Under the pieces are notes generated by a model that did no database searches, had not been told where the DNA came from, and saw only the letters and a program-made list of their open reading frames with translations. A stretch of 64,000 nucleotides of DNA from Pachyseris speciosa (lineage: Eukaryota > Cnidaria > Anthozoa > Scleractinia > Pachyseridae). Shown here one piece after another: positions 1 to 11,339 of the stretch (position 1 is its first letter; the number at the start of each line of letters is the position of its first letter). The stretch is from the NCBI GenBank assembly GCA_016490735.1, contig JAEMWC010001119.1, positions 192,001-256,000 of the forward strand. Reading direction: 5' to 3'. The position numbers were made by a program, and so were the translations under genes.

Positions 1-186
1 ACAACCATGATTACCCCTTTTGGTCGATACAGATGGGCCCGACTTCCTTTTGGCCTAAAGGTTAGCAGTGAATTTTTTCAAAGGAAGCTGAATGAGGAGC
101 TCTGTGGCCTGAACGGCGTAATGTGTGTTGCCGATGACCTACTGATGGCTAGTGGCAATACAAGAAAAGAAGCTGATGCTGCATAA
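1..186 (+). pseudogene. gypsy reverse transcriptase palm fragment
   Basis: Frame 1 reads 61 residues to a TAA. It includes the RT stretch RWARLPFGLK and the catalytic box CVADDLLMASG, in which VADD matches the usual gypsy Y/V-x-D-D active site. The left part of RT is outside the window and the thumb continues in another frame, so the domain is incomplete. Family assignment rests on these two blocks and on the RNase H and integrase downstream. Confidence 0.8.
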
Positions 187-663
187 TCATGAGCAGAACT
201 TCCGTGAGTTACAGTTCATATAAAGAAACATAAGGCTAAACTATAAGACGTCTTTCATAAAGCGAACGCAGATCAAGTTCATGGGTCACCTGATAACCAA
301 TGAAGGCGTACAGGCAGACATGTCCAAACTAGACGCTTTACTCAACATGCCAGGTCCCACTGATGTACATGGAGTGAAGAGATTCTTTGGAATGATCCAG
401 CACTTGTCAAAGTTCCTCCCAAACTTAGCAAGTGATCTACAACCCATACGATAGTTGACTAGAAAGGATGTTGACAAGAATTTGTCGGTTGAATGTGAAG
501 AAGCATTCCAGAAGGTGAAACGGAAGATTACAGATACGCCCGTACGCGTCCTTGTCTATTTGACCCAGACAAATAACTTGTTCTACAAGTAAACAGTAGC
601 AAAGACGGGCTGGGTGCTGTCCTTTTACAAGATGGGAAGCCAATTGAGTACGCATCGTGAGCA

Positions 664-987
664 TTGACAAGCGCTGAACGAAATTGGGCGCAAATCGAGA
701 AGGAGACATTGGCAGTAGTATTTTGTCTAGAACGCTTTTATCATTACACATATGGTAGAAAATTTGTTGTTCAGAATGATCACAAGCCATTAGCCTCAAT
801 TCTAAAGAAGCCCCTCAGTCAAGCTCCAAAGAGATTACAGGCGCTGATGCTGCGACTGCATCGATATGATGGTGATTTCCACTACATAGAAGGAAGAAAG
901 CTTTTTATTGCTGACACTCTGAGCATAGCGTATCTAGATGTTCCAGATACCCATGTTAGAGTCATTAAATTCAACGCTCTAAAATGA
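664..987 (+). pseudogene. gypsy RNase H domain fragment
   Basis: The open frame reads SAERNWAQIEKETLAVVF, then FVVQNDHKPLASI and LHRYDGDFHYIEGRK, the usual order of retrotransposon RNase H blocks: E in the EKETLAVV helix, D in the NDHKPL box. The first catalytic block (DGLGAVLLQ) lies just upstream, around 605-635, separated by an in-frame TGA near 658. The frame stops at 985-987, before the integrase zinc-finger region. It is part of the decayed pol polyprotein, not a free gene. Confidence 0.8.
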
Positions 988-1033
988 GAATCAGATGAGA
1001 GAATCAAGAAAGTGAAAGAAGCTACTGTAGAAG

Positions 1034-1983
1034 ATGCAGACACTGCTTGGCATCATAAAGGATAGCTGGCCCGAACACAAGAATGATATGCCAAGTGAAA
1101 TAAGGCCATACTTTGATGTGAGAGACACTCTCAGCCATCAAGATGGAATTATTCTGAAAGGAGGAAGAATAGTAATCCCAAAGTCGCTGAGAGACATCAC
1201 GAAAGAAAGGCTACATGCTGCACACCTTGGTTATGACAGCATGATGAGACGACCCCGTGATACCGTATTCTGGACTGTCAACAGAGAATGTCAATTGGCC
1301 GAGAACTCTGAAGCCTGTCAGGTACATAAACCACGGAATCAGAGAGAGACACTCCAGCAACATGAAGAAGGAGAAACATCGCAGAGCAAGATCGGTGTCG
1401 ATTTGTTTGAGATCAAGGAAAGACGTTATCTAGTCACTGTTGATTATTACTCAAATTTTATAAAAGTTGATTACCTGTCCACCACCACCACTAAACAAGT
1501 CATTACCAAACTAAAGGAACACTTGCAAAGTATGGAATACCAATGCAAATGGTGACTGATTATGGTACACAATTTCTCTCACGAGAATTCAAAAACTTCA
1601 CAAGAAATTGGGGAATTGGCCATGTATCATCATCTTCTCAACATCACAAGTCAAATGAAAAGGTGGAAGCCGCGGTAAACATTACAAAAAGGATGATGCA
1701 CAAATCACTTCTGAATGGCACCGATCACTATGAAGCCCTACTTGAATTGAGGAACACACCTCGTCAAGATACTGAAATCAGCCCTGCTGAAATGATGTTT
1801 GGTAGAAATACGCGTACGATGCTTCCATCCTCGAGAACCAAGAGAATCAGAGGCAAGAGGCAAGTGATGCAGAAAAGAGCAAAGGGCCGCCTTGCCATCA
1901 AGCGTAGCTACGACAAAGGTTCTCAAGACTTGAAACGGCTCGCTTCTGGTGTGGTACCGACACACAGAGCGAAAGAAGTGTGA
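1034..1983 (+). pseudogene. gypsy integrase (two frames)
   Basis: Two open pieces (1034-1555 and 1543-1983), in different frames, together cover a retroviral-type integrase. The first carries LHAAHLGYDSMMRRPRD, of the integrase N-terminal zinc-binding region, then IGVDLFEIKERRYLVTVDYY with the first catalytic Asp. The second has MVTDYGTQFLSREF (second Asp) and SNEKVEAAVNITKRMM (Glu), followed by a PAEMMFGR box. The usual CPxC of the HHCC finger is not clean. A one-base frame change near 1545 separates the pieces. The domain would join cDNA to host DNA in an intact element; this copy cannot. Confidence 0.8.
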
Positions 1984-2220
1984 TTGGAGAAGAAGAAAAG
2001 TGCGCTATGAGCACATAATGGATGCTACATAATAGATGGAAAGAAAGGCGAAACAGAGTGCATTTACGTTACGTCCTACACACTCAGCACTCCGTTAGAG
2101 AGAAACTCAACAACTTCAACGGAGAATAACCTGCACAGCGCGCCAGCAAACAGTGAGAAGCAGACTGAGTCCCAAGATACCACCCAGGCCAACGCTACCC
2201 AACCCAAGCTAAGTAATTAA

Positions 2221-2744
2221 GGTGGCCGAACAGTTTACACAGTTTTTGAAACCTGTGTAGCATTTGCCTTTTATTCTGAAACCGTTGAACTCTAGGTCCC
2301 CAAAATTGGCAGGACATGAAAATTCAGTCGTTAGATTTTCTCTATCATTTGCCTAAAACAAACTTGTCACAATACTCACATGTAGACACTATTCTAATGA
2401 TATTTTAACAGACCGATTTTTGGCTATCCGTCCTTGAAAGATAACTCCATTATTTACAATTTCCTCTGTTAAATTTCAGAATTGTCGCAATAACCTACTT
2501 TCTTGTTTCCTGAAGTATTTTTCTGCCAAATTTCGTGAAATTCTAAAGGGCAGTTTTCGAGAAATACGCGTTTTTCTGAGACTGGACCTGAAAGAGTTCA
2601 ATCTCAATTTTTTAACTAACTACGCATGCGCTGCATTTAAGCGGGTTCTCAGTCTTTCTCAGTCGGTTCTCACGGTTCTGACGGTAACACTGAAAAACCT
2701 GCCAAATTTGACTTTTTCTGACATACCATTCTAACAAGACTTAA
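2221..2744. other. outer left end of the TTAA element, no gene
   Basis: AT-rich non-coding sequence between the element terminus and its subterminal repeat. No ORF, RNA gene or known motif is recognised. Confidence 0.6.
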
Positions 2745-3930
2745 GAGCCGCTGTCAGTAAATATCAAACATCGTCCGACAGTTCAAAAAATTCGACCTCC
2801 ATTTTATTTTATTAAAATAATCCCTATATAGAACTATTTTCAAAAATGGAGTTAGAAAGTTTCAGAAAATGTTATTTTTCAAGAAATCGAGCAATGTCTC
2901 ATTTCGCCGAGATGGGGGCTTGGCACCACCCCAAAATCAGCAAATGTTGCGAATGTTGAGCAGCCTCGCAAAGCAATAAAAGCAAAACAAATAAAACCCT
3001 GTTTGATATCTCGTAAAAGTATACTATCTGGGCTTCTAAGAAAAGGTATCTTTACTTTGTCTTCGGCTTTTCCAAAACTTTTACAGGACCCCATATGAGC
3101 CCATTCTAAAACAAAGTCGTTGCGATTAAATTTTGCGCTAAATCCAAGGGCAAAAATTTCAGCTGGTGCATATTATTTTTCCAATAAAAATGCTTTCTAG
3201 TGATTCTTAGCCTTTCATTTCTAACATATAAAAAATCTACCGGCGGCCCGTGAATACTCACTTGTTAGGAAAATCAAACGTCCAAGCCATTTTCAGTCTT
3301 TCGACATAGCGTAATTGTCAAATTTCAGTGCGTGTCGAGAAGTAAAACATTTAAAATTACTTCCCCTAATTTGTTCAAAAATTTCTTAACCATTTATCAT
3401 GCCAAAAAATAGCCGAGAGAAGTGATATTCTCTTCGTACCTGGGATTATTTTGATAAATTCTTGAATAAAAGCTCTTTTTGAACCAACATTAGCGCGTGA
3501 CAGTGCTTGCGTGACAAATTAATTCACTGCGACTTCCCTAAAAAGTCCAAAAAATCATCATCAGCCTATCACCTGCTGGGTTTCTTCAAGTTGAGGGTTC
3601 CAAAGAATGCAACATTTGAGGTCATGGGTTTCTGAAATTGGAATATTTGTATTTGCTGATTGTATATGTCGCAATGAATTATTTTTCCCAGAGGAGTTAT
3701 ATTTAGCACAGGCAAATAAATAAGCATGACTGTAATGGCAGTGTTTTTGTGAATCACGAAAATAAAAATATATATATATTCCTACTCCAAGTGCAATAAA
3801 CTCTGTTGATTGTTTTCTAGATTTCTTGAAGTTCATTTTTCAAAGGGGAGATATTCTAGATCGTGGGTACCTGAATACATATGATTTGTTGATTTGCTAT
3901 CATACATTTTCCCACCGAGTAATTTTAGCA
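2745..3930. repeat. left subterminal inverted repeat of the TTAA element
   Basis: Reads as the diverged reverse complement of 11340-12530. Shared landmarks include the stretch around 2879-3094 (complement of 12171-12386), the CACTGTCACG-type stretch near 3490 and 11750, and the AACTTGAAGAAA block near 3590 and 11430/11650. Short ORFs here and in the partner arm are matching shadows of the repeat and are not called as genes. Confidence 0.85.
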
Positions 3931-4124
3931 AATAGAATATTTCTCACGAGGCCTGTAGATTTCTACAGCTACGTTTGCGCTGTTTCAATCCGTGTTATTC
4001 TCAGCGCGGCAAATCCTGTCGAAACACTGACTGCTTGGTTGCCAAGTTATTTACTAACGAGTGTATTATGGAAAGCGCAAAGTAAGAAAACACTCACCAT
4101 CAGAAAGATCCCACAGTTTTCAGA

Positions 4125-4135
4125 TCACGTGACGT
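4125..4135. promoter_or_regulatory. TCACGTGACGT box upstream of the transposase gene
   Basis: An E-box/CRE-like TCACGTGACGT lies about 70 bp upstream of the proposed ATG at 4205. A CACGTGAC core is also found in the start regions of both P-element genes in this window. Promoter function is inferred only. Confidence 0.35.
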
Positions 4136-5020
4136 AATGTTGTTTGGGAGATTCCTCGGGTAAACTGAGTGAAGTGCGTATTGTCGAACTACTTTTTCAC
4201 GAGGATGGCTCTCTGTGAGTTTTCTAGAGTCATTGGTGGTCCTTGCGGTGCGAGTACAGATTACCCTTCAAACGTGGCGTGTGTTTCTATCCGGGACTGT
4301 GATAGAGACGTAAAAGGACATCTAAAGTTCTGCAAAATTAGCGATGACATTGCGATACGGAACGAGTCAAGGCTTCTCCTTGCTCGAGCAGGTAAACCTA
4401 TCATGTTATGGTATGTTTCTGATATTGTATTTATAGCCTATGGGTATGTTGCAATCAGCAATTCACAATCGTCAGCACTGAGTATCAAGACTGTCTAACA
4501 ACCAAAAGACGGATCACAAACTGACATATATCTTTATATACCACTAACGATGTACCATGTATCATGGAACCATAAATTATATTTCAACAAAGCAACCTTA
4601 GTGCGATTTTTGCAGGAATTTTTGCACCTGACGAGAACGACTTAACAGCCACAATTTGCCCGCGTCATCGTGATCTGTTTGGAACTCGCTGGCGGCACGC
4701 CAAGGGGAGCCATGGTCGGGTCTTATGCAGTATTCCTAAAGCCCTTGCTGTCCACAAGTCTCCCTCCACCACCGGCGTATGCGGTCTTAATTTCGCTCTG
4801 TCAAAGTTTGTAAAGGAGACACACGAAATATTACTACCTGTAGGATCAGGTATGTACTTGCGCCGGCAAATGGCGTCATTCTCAGATGATGAAGATGAAT
4901 GATGATTATCCTGGATTGTCCAATCAGCTGACCATACAATCAGCTGGAACAAGAGACATATTACCAATAGCGGAAGGGCATGTATGGGGGAAGTCCAGCA
5001 AATCAACTATTCAACTCAAC

Positions 5021-5085
5021 TCAAATCAAATCAAATCAAATCAAATCAAATCAAATCAAATCAAATCAAATCAAATCAAATCAAA
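5021..5085. repeat. (TCAAA)13 microsatellite
   Basis: Thirteen TCAAA units in intron 2 of the TTAA-element gene. ORFs that run through it (repeated SNQIK-type peptides) are artefacts of the repeat. Confidence 0.95.
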
Positions 5086-6203
5086 ACATCGGCGTTGAGG
5101 AGAGGGGAAAACCGGCGTACCGGAGAAGAACCTCTCGGGGTAGAGGAGAGAACCAACAAATTCAGCCCTCTCCAGAAAATCCAGAAAGAGGGGGCCGAAG
5201 AAATAAATAAAACCGCCTGATGCACAATGCCACTTAAAAGTCGGTTGGTTACAGAAGCTTTTTTTTAAACTACCTACAGGAAAAAAGGGGGGACCAAGGC
5301 CCCCTCGGCCCCACCCCTGAATCCGCCACTGCTGATTCCGGGAATCGAACCCATGACACAATGGTGTAGGGAGAGCGCTCTCCCTCACTCTCCCCCGAAC
5401 TCCCTCCACTTCCACAGGATAACGTAGCCGTAATTAATAACAAACCGGCGGATGGACCACTCCACCAAAATCGTTCCATTTAGAAGCCTTTTTTCTATAA
5501 TGGTGTTTTACAATTGTCTTTTCATTATAGCTGTCTGTAAGAGATGTAAGGGAAATTTGGCTGCGCTCAGCAAAAGAGAGCCGGATCTTGACGATGATGG
5601 AAATGAAGGCGACGATGATGACGACGAGGAAAGTGAAGACCAAGAAGTTATTATCGCTGCCAAGCATCTAGTCTTCCAGAAAGAGGTAACAAAATGTTTT
5701 GCGCTTGCGCGTTATGGTAAGGCAATGCCCCTTAACGGGAGATATACAGAATATAGTTATACATCATGACTTCGAGCCTGACTAGGAAACGAAAGCAAAC
5801 ACTGAAATTCTATTTGATACATGATCATAACTGAATCTTTTCATAATTCGCAGGTTGAAGAAGAGGGCAGTTTTGCAGTGGATGAGGATAAGCTAACAAG
5901 TTCGCTTTGTGCTCTCACAACAGCTCATAATACCGCTGATTCTGTCCACCTTACTGCCGAAACAGCGTCGTCGTCTGACGAGGCACTATGTAATGCACGT
6001 ATGGTGCGACGTCTTAAGTTGAATGCCTTCCTCGAAGAATGTCGCGTAATGCCACTAAGCCGAAAGCCTATGCTTCCATGGGAAGAGGCTAGTGAGAGAA
6101 CAAGAGAGCGTTATGTCGAACGCACATCGGATATAATAACTGCAGTCTTAAATACTGTATCCGAGGAGAACGCCGCATGTTTGTGGAATGCTCTACAAAG
6201 TTC

Positions 6204-6529
6204 GCATTCGATACGCGCTGCGTTGGGAATCGACACAACTATGCAGCTTTCTGAAGAACCCTACTTAGAGGCTTTGGTAGAGGCTTATAAAAACATGTCC
6301 GGATGGGATACTAAGCGACAAGTATTATCAGTGATGTCGGGAGTTGCCTCGTTTGCCGCGTTTGCCGCATTCGATACGCGCTGCGTTGGGAATCGACACA
6401 ACTATGCAGCTTTCTGAAGAACCCTACTTAGAGGCTTTGGTAGAGGCTTATAAAAACATGTCCGGATGGGATACTAAGCGACAAGTATTATCAGTGATGT
6501 CGGGAGTTGCCTCGTTTACCGCGATAAAG
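6204..6529. repeat. 163-bp direct tandem duplication inside exon 4
   Basis: 6204-6366 and 6367-6529 are identical over their first ~150 bases, differing only in the last few. 163 is not a multiple of three, so the second copy is in another frame and the transposase reading is broken at about 6417. Confidence 0.95.
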
Positions 6530-7591
6530 AAATTCATCCCTGAACTGAGTAGGTACAGATACCATGTGGCCACTACGCATTCCTTACAGTACGGTCGAGG
6601 TGTTGCAGTTCCAAAAAGTACCAATCCCCGCATGCGCGTGGATAGAAAGCAGTTAGATCACTTTATTGACTTCATAACTAGTGGTCATCTTATTCAAGAC
6701 TTGCCATTCGGGGAGAAGCGCCTCAAGCTGACAAGTGAGAAAGAGATCAAAGTTCCTAATATCATTCGTACAATGATACCACAGCGAGTAGCTGAACAAT
6801 ATACAGCTTTTTTGTCAAGAAACGGGATTTGTACCTTTCAGCAAACGAACGATGCTGAGGGTACTGTCCGAATGCAGTGCATCCGTGCGAAAGTCCCTTC
6901 AAGGGCTCGATAGTTATGCTGCAGAAGGTGCACGCGCATTTGACGATCTGGCGGGTATCGTGGAGAACATCAGCACTTATGTCGAGCTTGGTTCCGGGAA
7001 AGCAGAAGCTCTTGACGCTCTGAAAGCGGGAAAACTCTATCTCAAAGGAGAATACAAGGTACGTGGTCACATACAGCTGTACCAATCCTGTATTATAGTA
7101 GGTAACATCAAATAAATGGACTAAAAAGTAGTAGGTGATGCGTGACACTTGGTAGTGAAAAAAGATTGAGTTGATATTGCAAGTAACAATTATCAAGAAG
7201 TGTCAAAATTGTCTTACTAACAACACAGACGTTTCGGATGTATAACCCTTCTTCAGTGTGGACAACAACCGTAATAGGTAACATTACTGTAGGTTGTTAT
7301 GATTACAGGTACATGTCAGCAGCAACAGTGAAGTGGCGGAACATTGCAGTGTACACGCTTTGCGTGATCCATCCGACGCAGACTTCAGTCAAGAGTGCGA
7401 TCACCAGCATGATGAGAGATGCAGCCAGTGCGAAGCCCTGAATAACGTACTCGTCCGTATAGAGAATTTGGTCCATGACGTAGAGTTCCACAGCGAAGAG
7501 GATAAAGCCGAGGCGTCGTATCTTTGCAAGACATCCGTCAATGCTATACGTTCCTGGAAATCACACCAACTAAGATCTGTGCATCAAGACC

Positions 7592-8752
7592 TAGTCTGCT
7601 AAGCAGCCGTTCTTTGTCTCGTCACGCAACGCTCCTCGCCACTAACGGCTGCTGAAAACCGAACCACATTCCTTTCCCGACTATTAGCCAATCAGGATCA
7701 GCCTTCCATTTTCTGGAAAGTGTACGCGCCAATTCCTCAGTTCGGCGTACATCCAATCACAGCCTAGTTTATATCGGTGTCAAGCGTGCGCTAACAATGG
7801 ACTACATTGGAGTGATAGTAAACGGTTTGCGTTTTGTTTACGTTTTTACTAGGATACTAGATCTTTACCAGTAATTGCACTTGACTTTGTTTCCGAGTAG
7901 ACGAGTTTGGCGTTGAGGTTAATCGTGGACGAAATGAATGTGACAAATTTTTTCGGGACTTGTCATATTTTGATTTGGTAATACACTCAACACGAGATTG
8001 TAGGCCGCGTGTCTTTGAATCGGAGATAGGAAGCCAGGAACGTAAGTCATAGATGCCCTAGTCCCACTTTTAGGAGTCAATAGGAGAAGAAATACGAGCG
8101 CTAGCTTTGCCTTTGCCAAATTGCAGGGATTTAGATGCTTTCGCTCGGTCAGTCACGGAACGTTTTCGCGGACAGTCTCTCCATCGGGAATATTTCGTAT
8201 CTCTTCTGTAGCTCGTAGGAATCGCTTTGCTCTTGGAGCTTCCCTTTTACTGAAGACTTCCTCGCTTTCTCGTTGAATTTCTTTTTACGAAGCCCGTTGG
8301 AACTGTCAACCGCTTGTAGCAAACATTTCTGGGCCAGATTACAGAATACCCGGCCACATCATTTACAGATAGCGTCCACTGCAAATGAACAATTTGCTGC
8401 TGTTTGAAAACCACCTCACATCGACAACGATTGAATGATTTGTTGACTATTGAGTGAACTTTTGGCTGTATCAGTATTTATCGTGACTTGCATTGCCGAC
8501 GGCGATGATCACGTAAAACACTATGGACAATCTTCTTACGAATTGTTCCATTCGTGACCAGAGTCCGTGACATCGCTGACAGAATGAAAAGCATGCTGTT
8601 TCCTCTGACGTCATTGTCATTTTTGTGATACCTGATTGGTTAATTCGTTAGACCGCAAACACAAAGGGAAAGGAATGTGGTTCGGTTTTCAGCAGCCGTT
8701 AGTGGCGAGGAGCGTTGCGTGACGAGACAAAGAACGGCTGCGTAGGAGACTA
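7592..8752. mobile_element. 1,161-bp TIR element with 9-bp target duplication, nested in the transposase exon
   Basis: Terminal inverted repeats 7592-7678 and 8666-8752 (87 bp) match except at two positions near the tips (TAGTCTGCTAAGC against TAGTCTCCTACGC). The target duplication ATCAAGACC flanks it at 7583-7591 and 8753-8761. Removing the element and one duplication leaves the host exon open across the site. Long TIRs with a 9-bp duplication suggest a Mutator-like non-autonomous element (inference). No ORF of note inside. Each TIR contains its own small palindrome (GCAGCCGTT and AACGGCTGC). Confidence 0.92.
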
Positions 8753-11066
8753 ATCAAGACCAGGCTCGCTTAGATGTAATAAACGAATTAGACGAACACT
8801 CTGCATTGATTGTCAGTGACTGGGCAATGAAGTTTATTCCCCAACGATACAGAGAGTCCCAGCAGGACTGGTTTGGAAAGCGGGGTATGTCCTGGCATAT
8901 TGCTGTTGTTTTCCGCAAGATAGAGGGTACCCTTCAGTCGCAGTCCTTTGTCTATCTGATGCAGTCTTCCGCGCAGTCGAACAGTAGTCCACATCTGGCA
9001 GCATATCCTGAAGACAATCAAGGACGAAGACACCAGCATCTCAATGGTATACTTGCGCCAAGATAACGCTGGGTGTTACCACTCGAATTCCACCATCCTG
9101 GCTGCGGACATCATCGAAAAGTCAACTGGCGTCCAAATCAAGCAGATCGATTTCAGTGATCCCCAAGGGGGCAAAGGCGCGGCAGATCGTCTAGCAGCGC
9201 GATGCAAGAGTCACATCCGCGTATACATTAACGAAGGCCATGACGTGACTACAGTGGACGAAATGAAGGCGGCGCTTTTGTCTCATGGAGGGCTTGAGGG
9301 TGTCCGAGTCGTAGTTGCTACTTCCAGTTTAATATCTTGCGATCAAGAACATTCCAAAATTACCTCTGTTAACAAGCTCAATAACTTTCAATTTGTAAAC
9401 GGGCGTATAATTGCCTGGAGAGCTTATGGAGTTGGAAAAGGAAAGACGGTCCAGGTCAAAAGTTCTCGAAGAGGTACGTTATCCTGCGAAATAAAACATT
9501 TTTTTTTCTGTTTTTCTTCTTTTCCAAAAAAAGAAGCCGCATGAACATCGTTTTGTTTGTTTTTTGTATGTAGAGGAGAACTACCGATGGGTTGACGAAC
9601 CATTCTCAAAGGGTACGGGCTTCAGGCGTGTTGGCAATCAGCCGGCCAAACAACTTGATCGTACAGTGGACCGAGACGATGCCTTAGAAGAACAGCCACT
9701 GGACTACAGCAGCCAGCTATTCTCCTGTCCTGTAGATGGCTGCGTCAGAATATTCCAGCGTGTATCGGGATTAGAGCGCCACCTTTCTCTGGAGACTTGT
9801 TCCCATGAGGCCGAGCGTAAGACACTTCTAGACGTAAGCAAGGAAGAGTACGCGAGACGCTTAGAGAAAGGAATTGGGGCCATTCCGACCCTGCCGTGTG
9901 GTGTTGCGCAATCGTCATCTGTCAATACCCTACCTAAAGTAAAGGGATGGGCACTGAAGGAATCCAGGAGAGGGGAAGGTTTAGCGAGAAACAGAAAGCC
10001 TACTTGACCTCCAAATTCAATATTGGAATTACCTCAGGTAATGAAATGTTATAGAAAGCATTGTATCCACCGTTATACGTTGCCATAGCTACACATGCAT
10101 GTATTCTTACAATAGCTATAGATAACTTGCTTTACATCGTACTGAAATGTTTGCCCTAGTCTCTGTCTGATCCCAGCAAAGGAAACCGTGCACGTGATCC
10201 TTATTTTACCTTTTGGTACCTCGAGGAGGGGCGCTTGTTCGGGAGAGAATAGAGGCGCTATTACAATACAATGCAATGCCTTCTATTTAAACACGATAAT
10301 AATTAAAGCTGTCGCTTGTGGAGTCATGATACAGCATTAAAAACAGATTAAAAACTAAATACTAGTTACATGCAATTGCCAAATACCTATGCTTAGGAAC
10401 GCCTACAAACAAAATCACATACAAAGGGAAAGTAAAAGAAGCCTTATTTAAAGAAGAGCACTGACTCGAATCAGTGCTCGTAATGCTTACATATGTTTAT
10501 TACCTGCCGTACAGGTAACAAACAAGATCCAGAGAAGGTCGCTAAAGACATGCGTAGAACACGCGATGAAAGCGGGGAACGTCTTTTCAGAATAGAAGAG
10601 TTCCTCATGCCAACCCAGATAGCAGCATTCTTCTCACGGCTTGCGGTGGAGTCCAGACATCAGGTGGATGATGGAGAGATCCAGGAAGAGGACGTCAATG
10701 CTACCGTAGAGGAGAGCAATTTCGACGAAGCGAGACCAAATGTTAACCAAAATATTAATCTGCAACACCCGATTATCTTTGACCAATATGACATATGCCA
10801 GCTGGTTCACAATGAAGGCCTAAAAAAACTAACAATTAGCATGAAGGAGAAGCTGTGCCTGGAGCTCGGACTTGCCACGCCCAATCCCTTCGTGCGCCGC
10901 AGGGCCCCCTATGAACAGGAACTCAAGGAAGCTGTTGCCCTGTGCTCCTGCAGTGGATGAGCTGGAGACAAGTCCAGTTATTTCTTTGATAGTTCCTCAT
11001 TTGAAATGGAGTTCGCTTCTGTTCTGAGTTATATTCTACTTCTTGCACCAAAATAAAAAAAAACCA

Positions 11067-11128
11067 TAAAACAGAACAAAACAAGACAAAACAAAACAAA
11101 ACAAAACAAAACAAAAAAAAAAAAAAAA
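11067..11128. repeat. (AAAAC)n and poly-A tract
   Basis: AAAAC units followed by 16 A residues just downstream of the transposase stop codon. Could be the tail of a retroposed element or a simple repeat; no attached element is recognised. Confidence 0.8.
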
Positions 11129-11339
11129 CGGGATCACCGGATTTTACGGCCTGCCAGTTATTGCACGTTATTATTTGCGTACAACCTACTGCTTGACCTA
11201 TACTTATTTGCGTTTATACTTGTTGATCTGAGATTGGAAGACTGTCATTTTAAATCAAAAAGCAGTTTTAGATCAAACGGTGAAGTGCAATTGGTGCATA
11301 GTTCACTCGAGTCAGAGGTTACATTAATATGTAGTTTTA

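Larger units (their letters stand above)
1..2200 (+). mobile_element. Ty3/gypsy retrotransposon fragment (pol only, decayed)
   Basis: The order reverse transcriptase, RNase H, integrase on + is that of Ty3/gypsy pol. The 5' part (gag, protease, start of RT) lies left of the window or is lost. The reading frame is broken many times. Between RT and RNase H a connecting stretch (about 270-450) can be read in pieces, with a GHLITNEG motif and a typical thumb/connection pattern. No LTR, primer-binding site or polypurine tract is recognised before the copy ends near 2200, where sequence resembling the SINE and then the TTAA transposon begins. It is clearly non-functional. Confidence 0.85.
4205..10960 (+). 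pseudogene. seven-exon transposase-like gene of the TTAA element (RNase H-like core plus C2H2 finger)
   Basis: Exons read from splice signals and frame continuity: 4205-4391, 4616-4849, 5531-5685, 5854-7058, 7309-9473 (split by an inserted element), 9574-10037, 10515-10960; about 950 residues before damage. Exons 1-2 hold a Cys/His region (ICPRHRDLFG, RVLCSIPKALAVHKS). Exon 3 has VCKRCKGN and an acidic run. Exon 4 contains a conserved-looking MLRVLSECSASVRKSLQGLD. Exon 5 has IVSDWAMKF and YLRQDNAGCYHS, whose Asp residues fit an RNase H-like DDE core, and INEGHD. Exon 6 has a C2H2 finger (CPVDGCVRIF to H). Breaks: a 163-bp duplication in exon 4, frameshifts near 6835, 8985 and 9970, and the 7592-8752 insertion. 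Excision and joining of this element is the inferred role. Superfamily unknown to me. Confidence 0.7.

Noticed and set aside
4886..5220. Open frames reading SNQIK repeats
   Set aside because: They are translations of the TCAAA microsatellite and change with frame only in phase.
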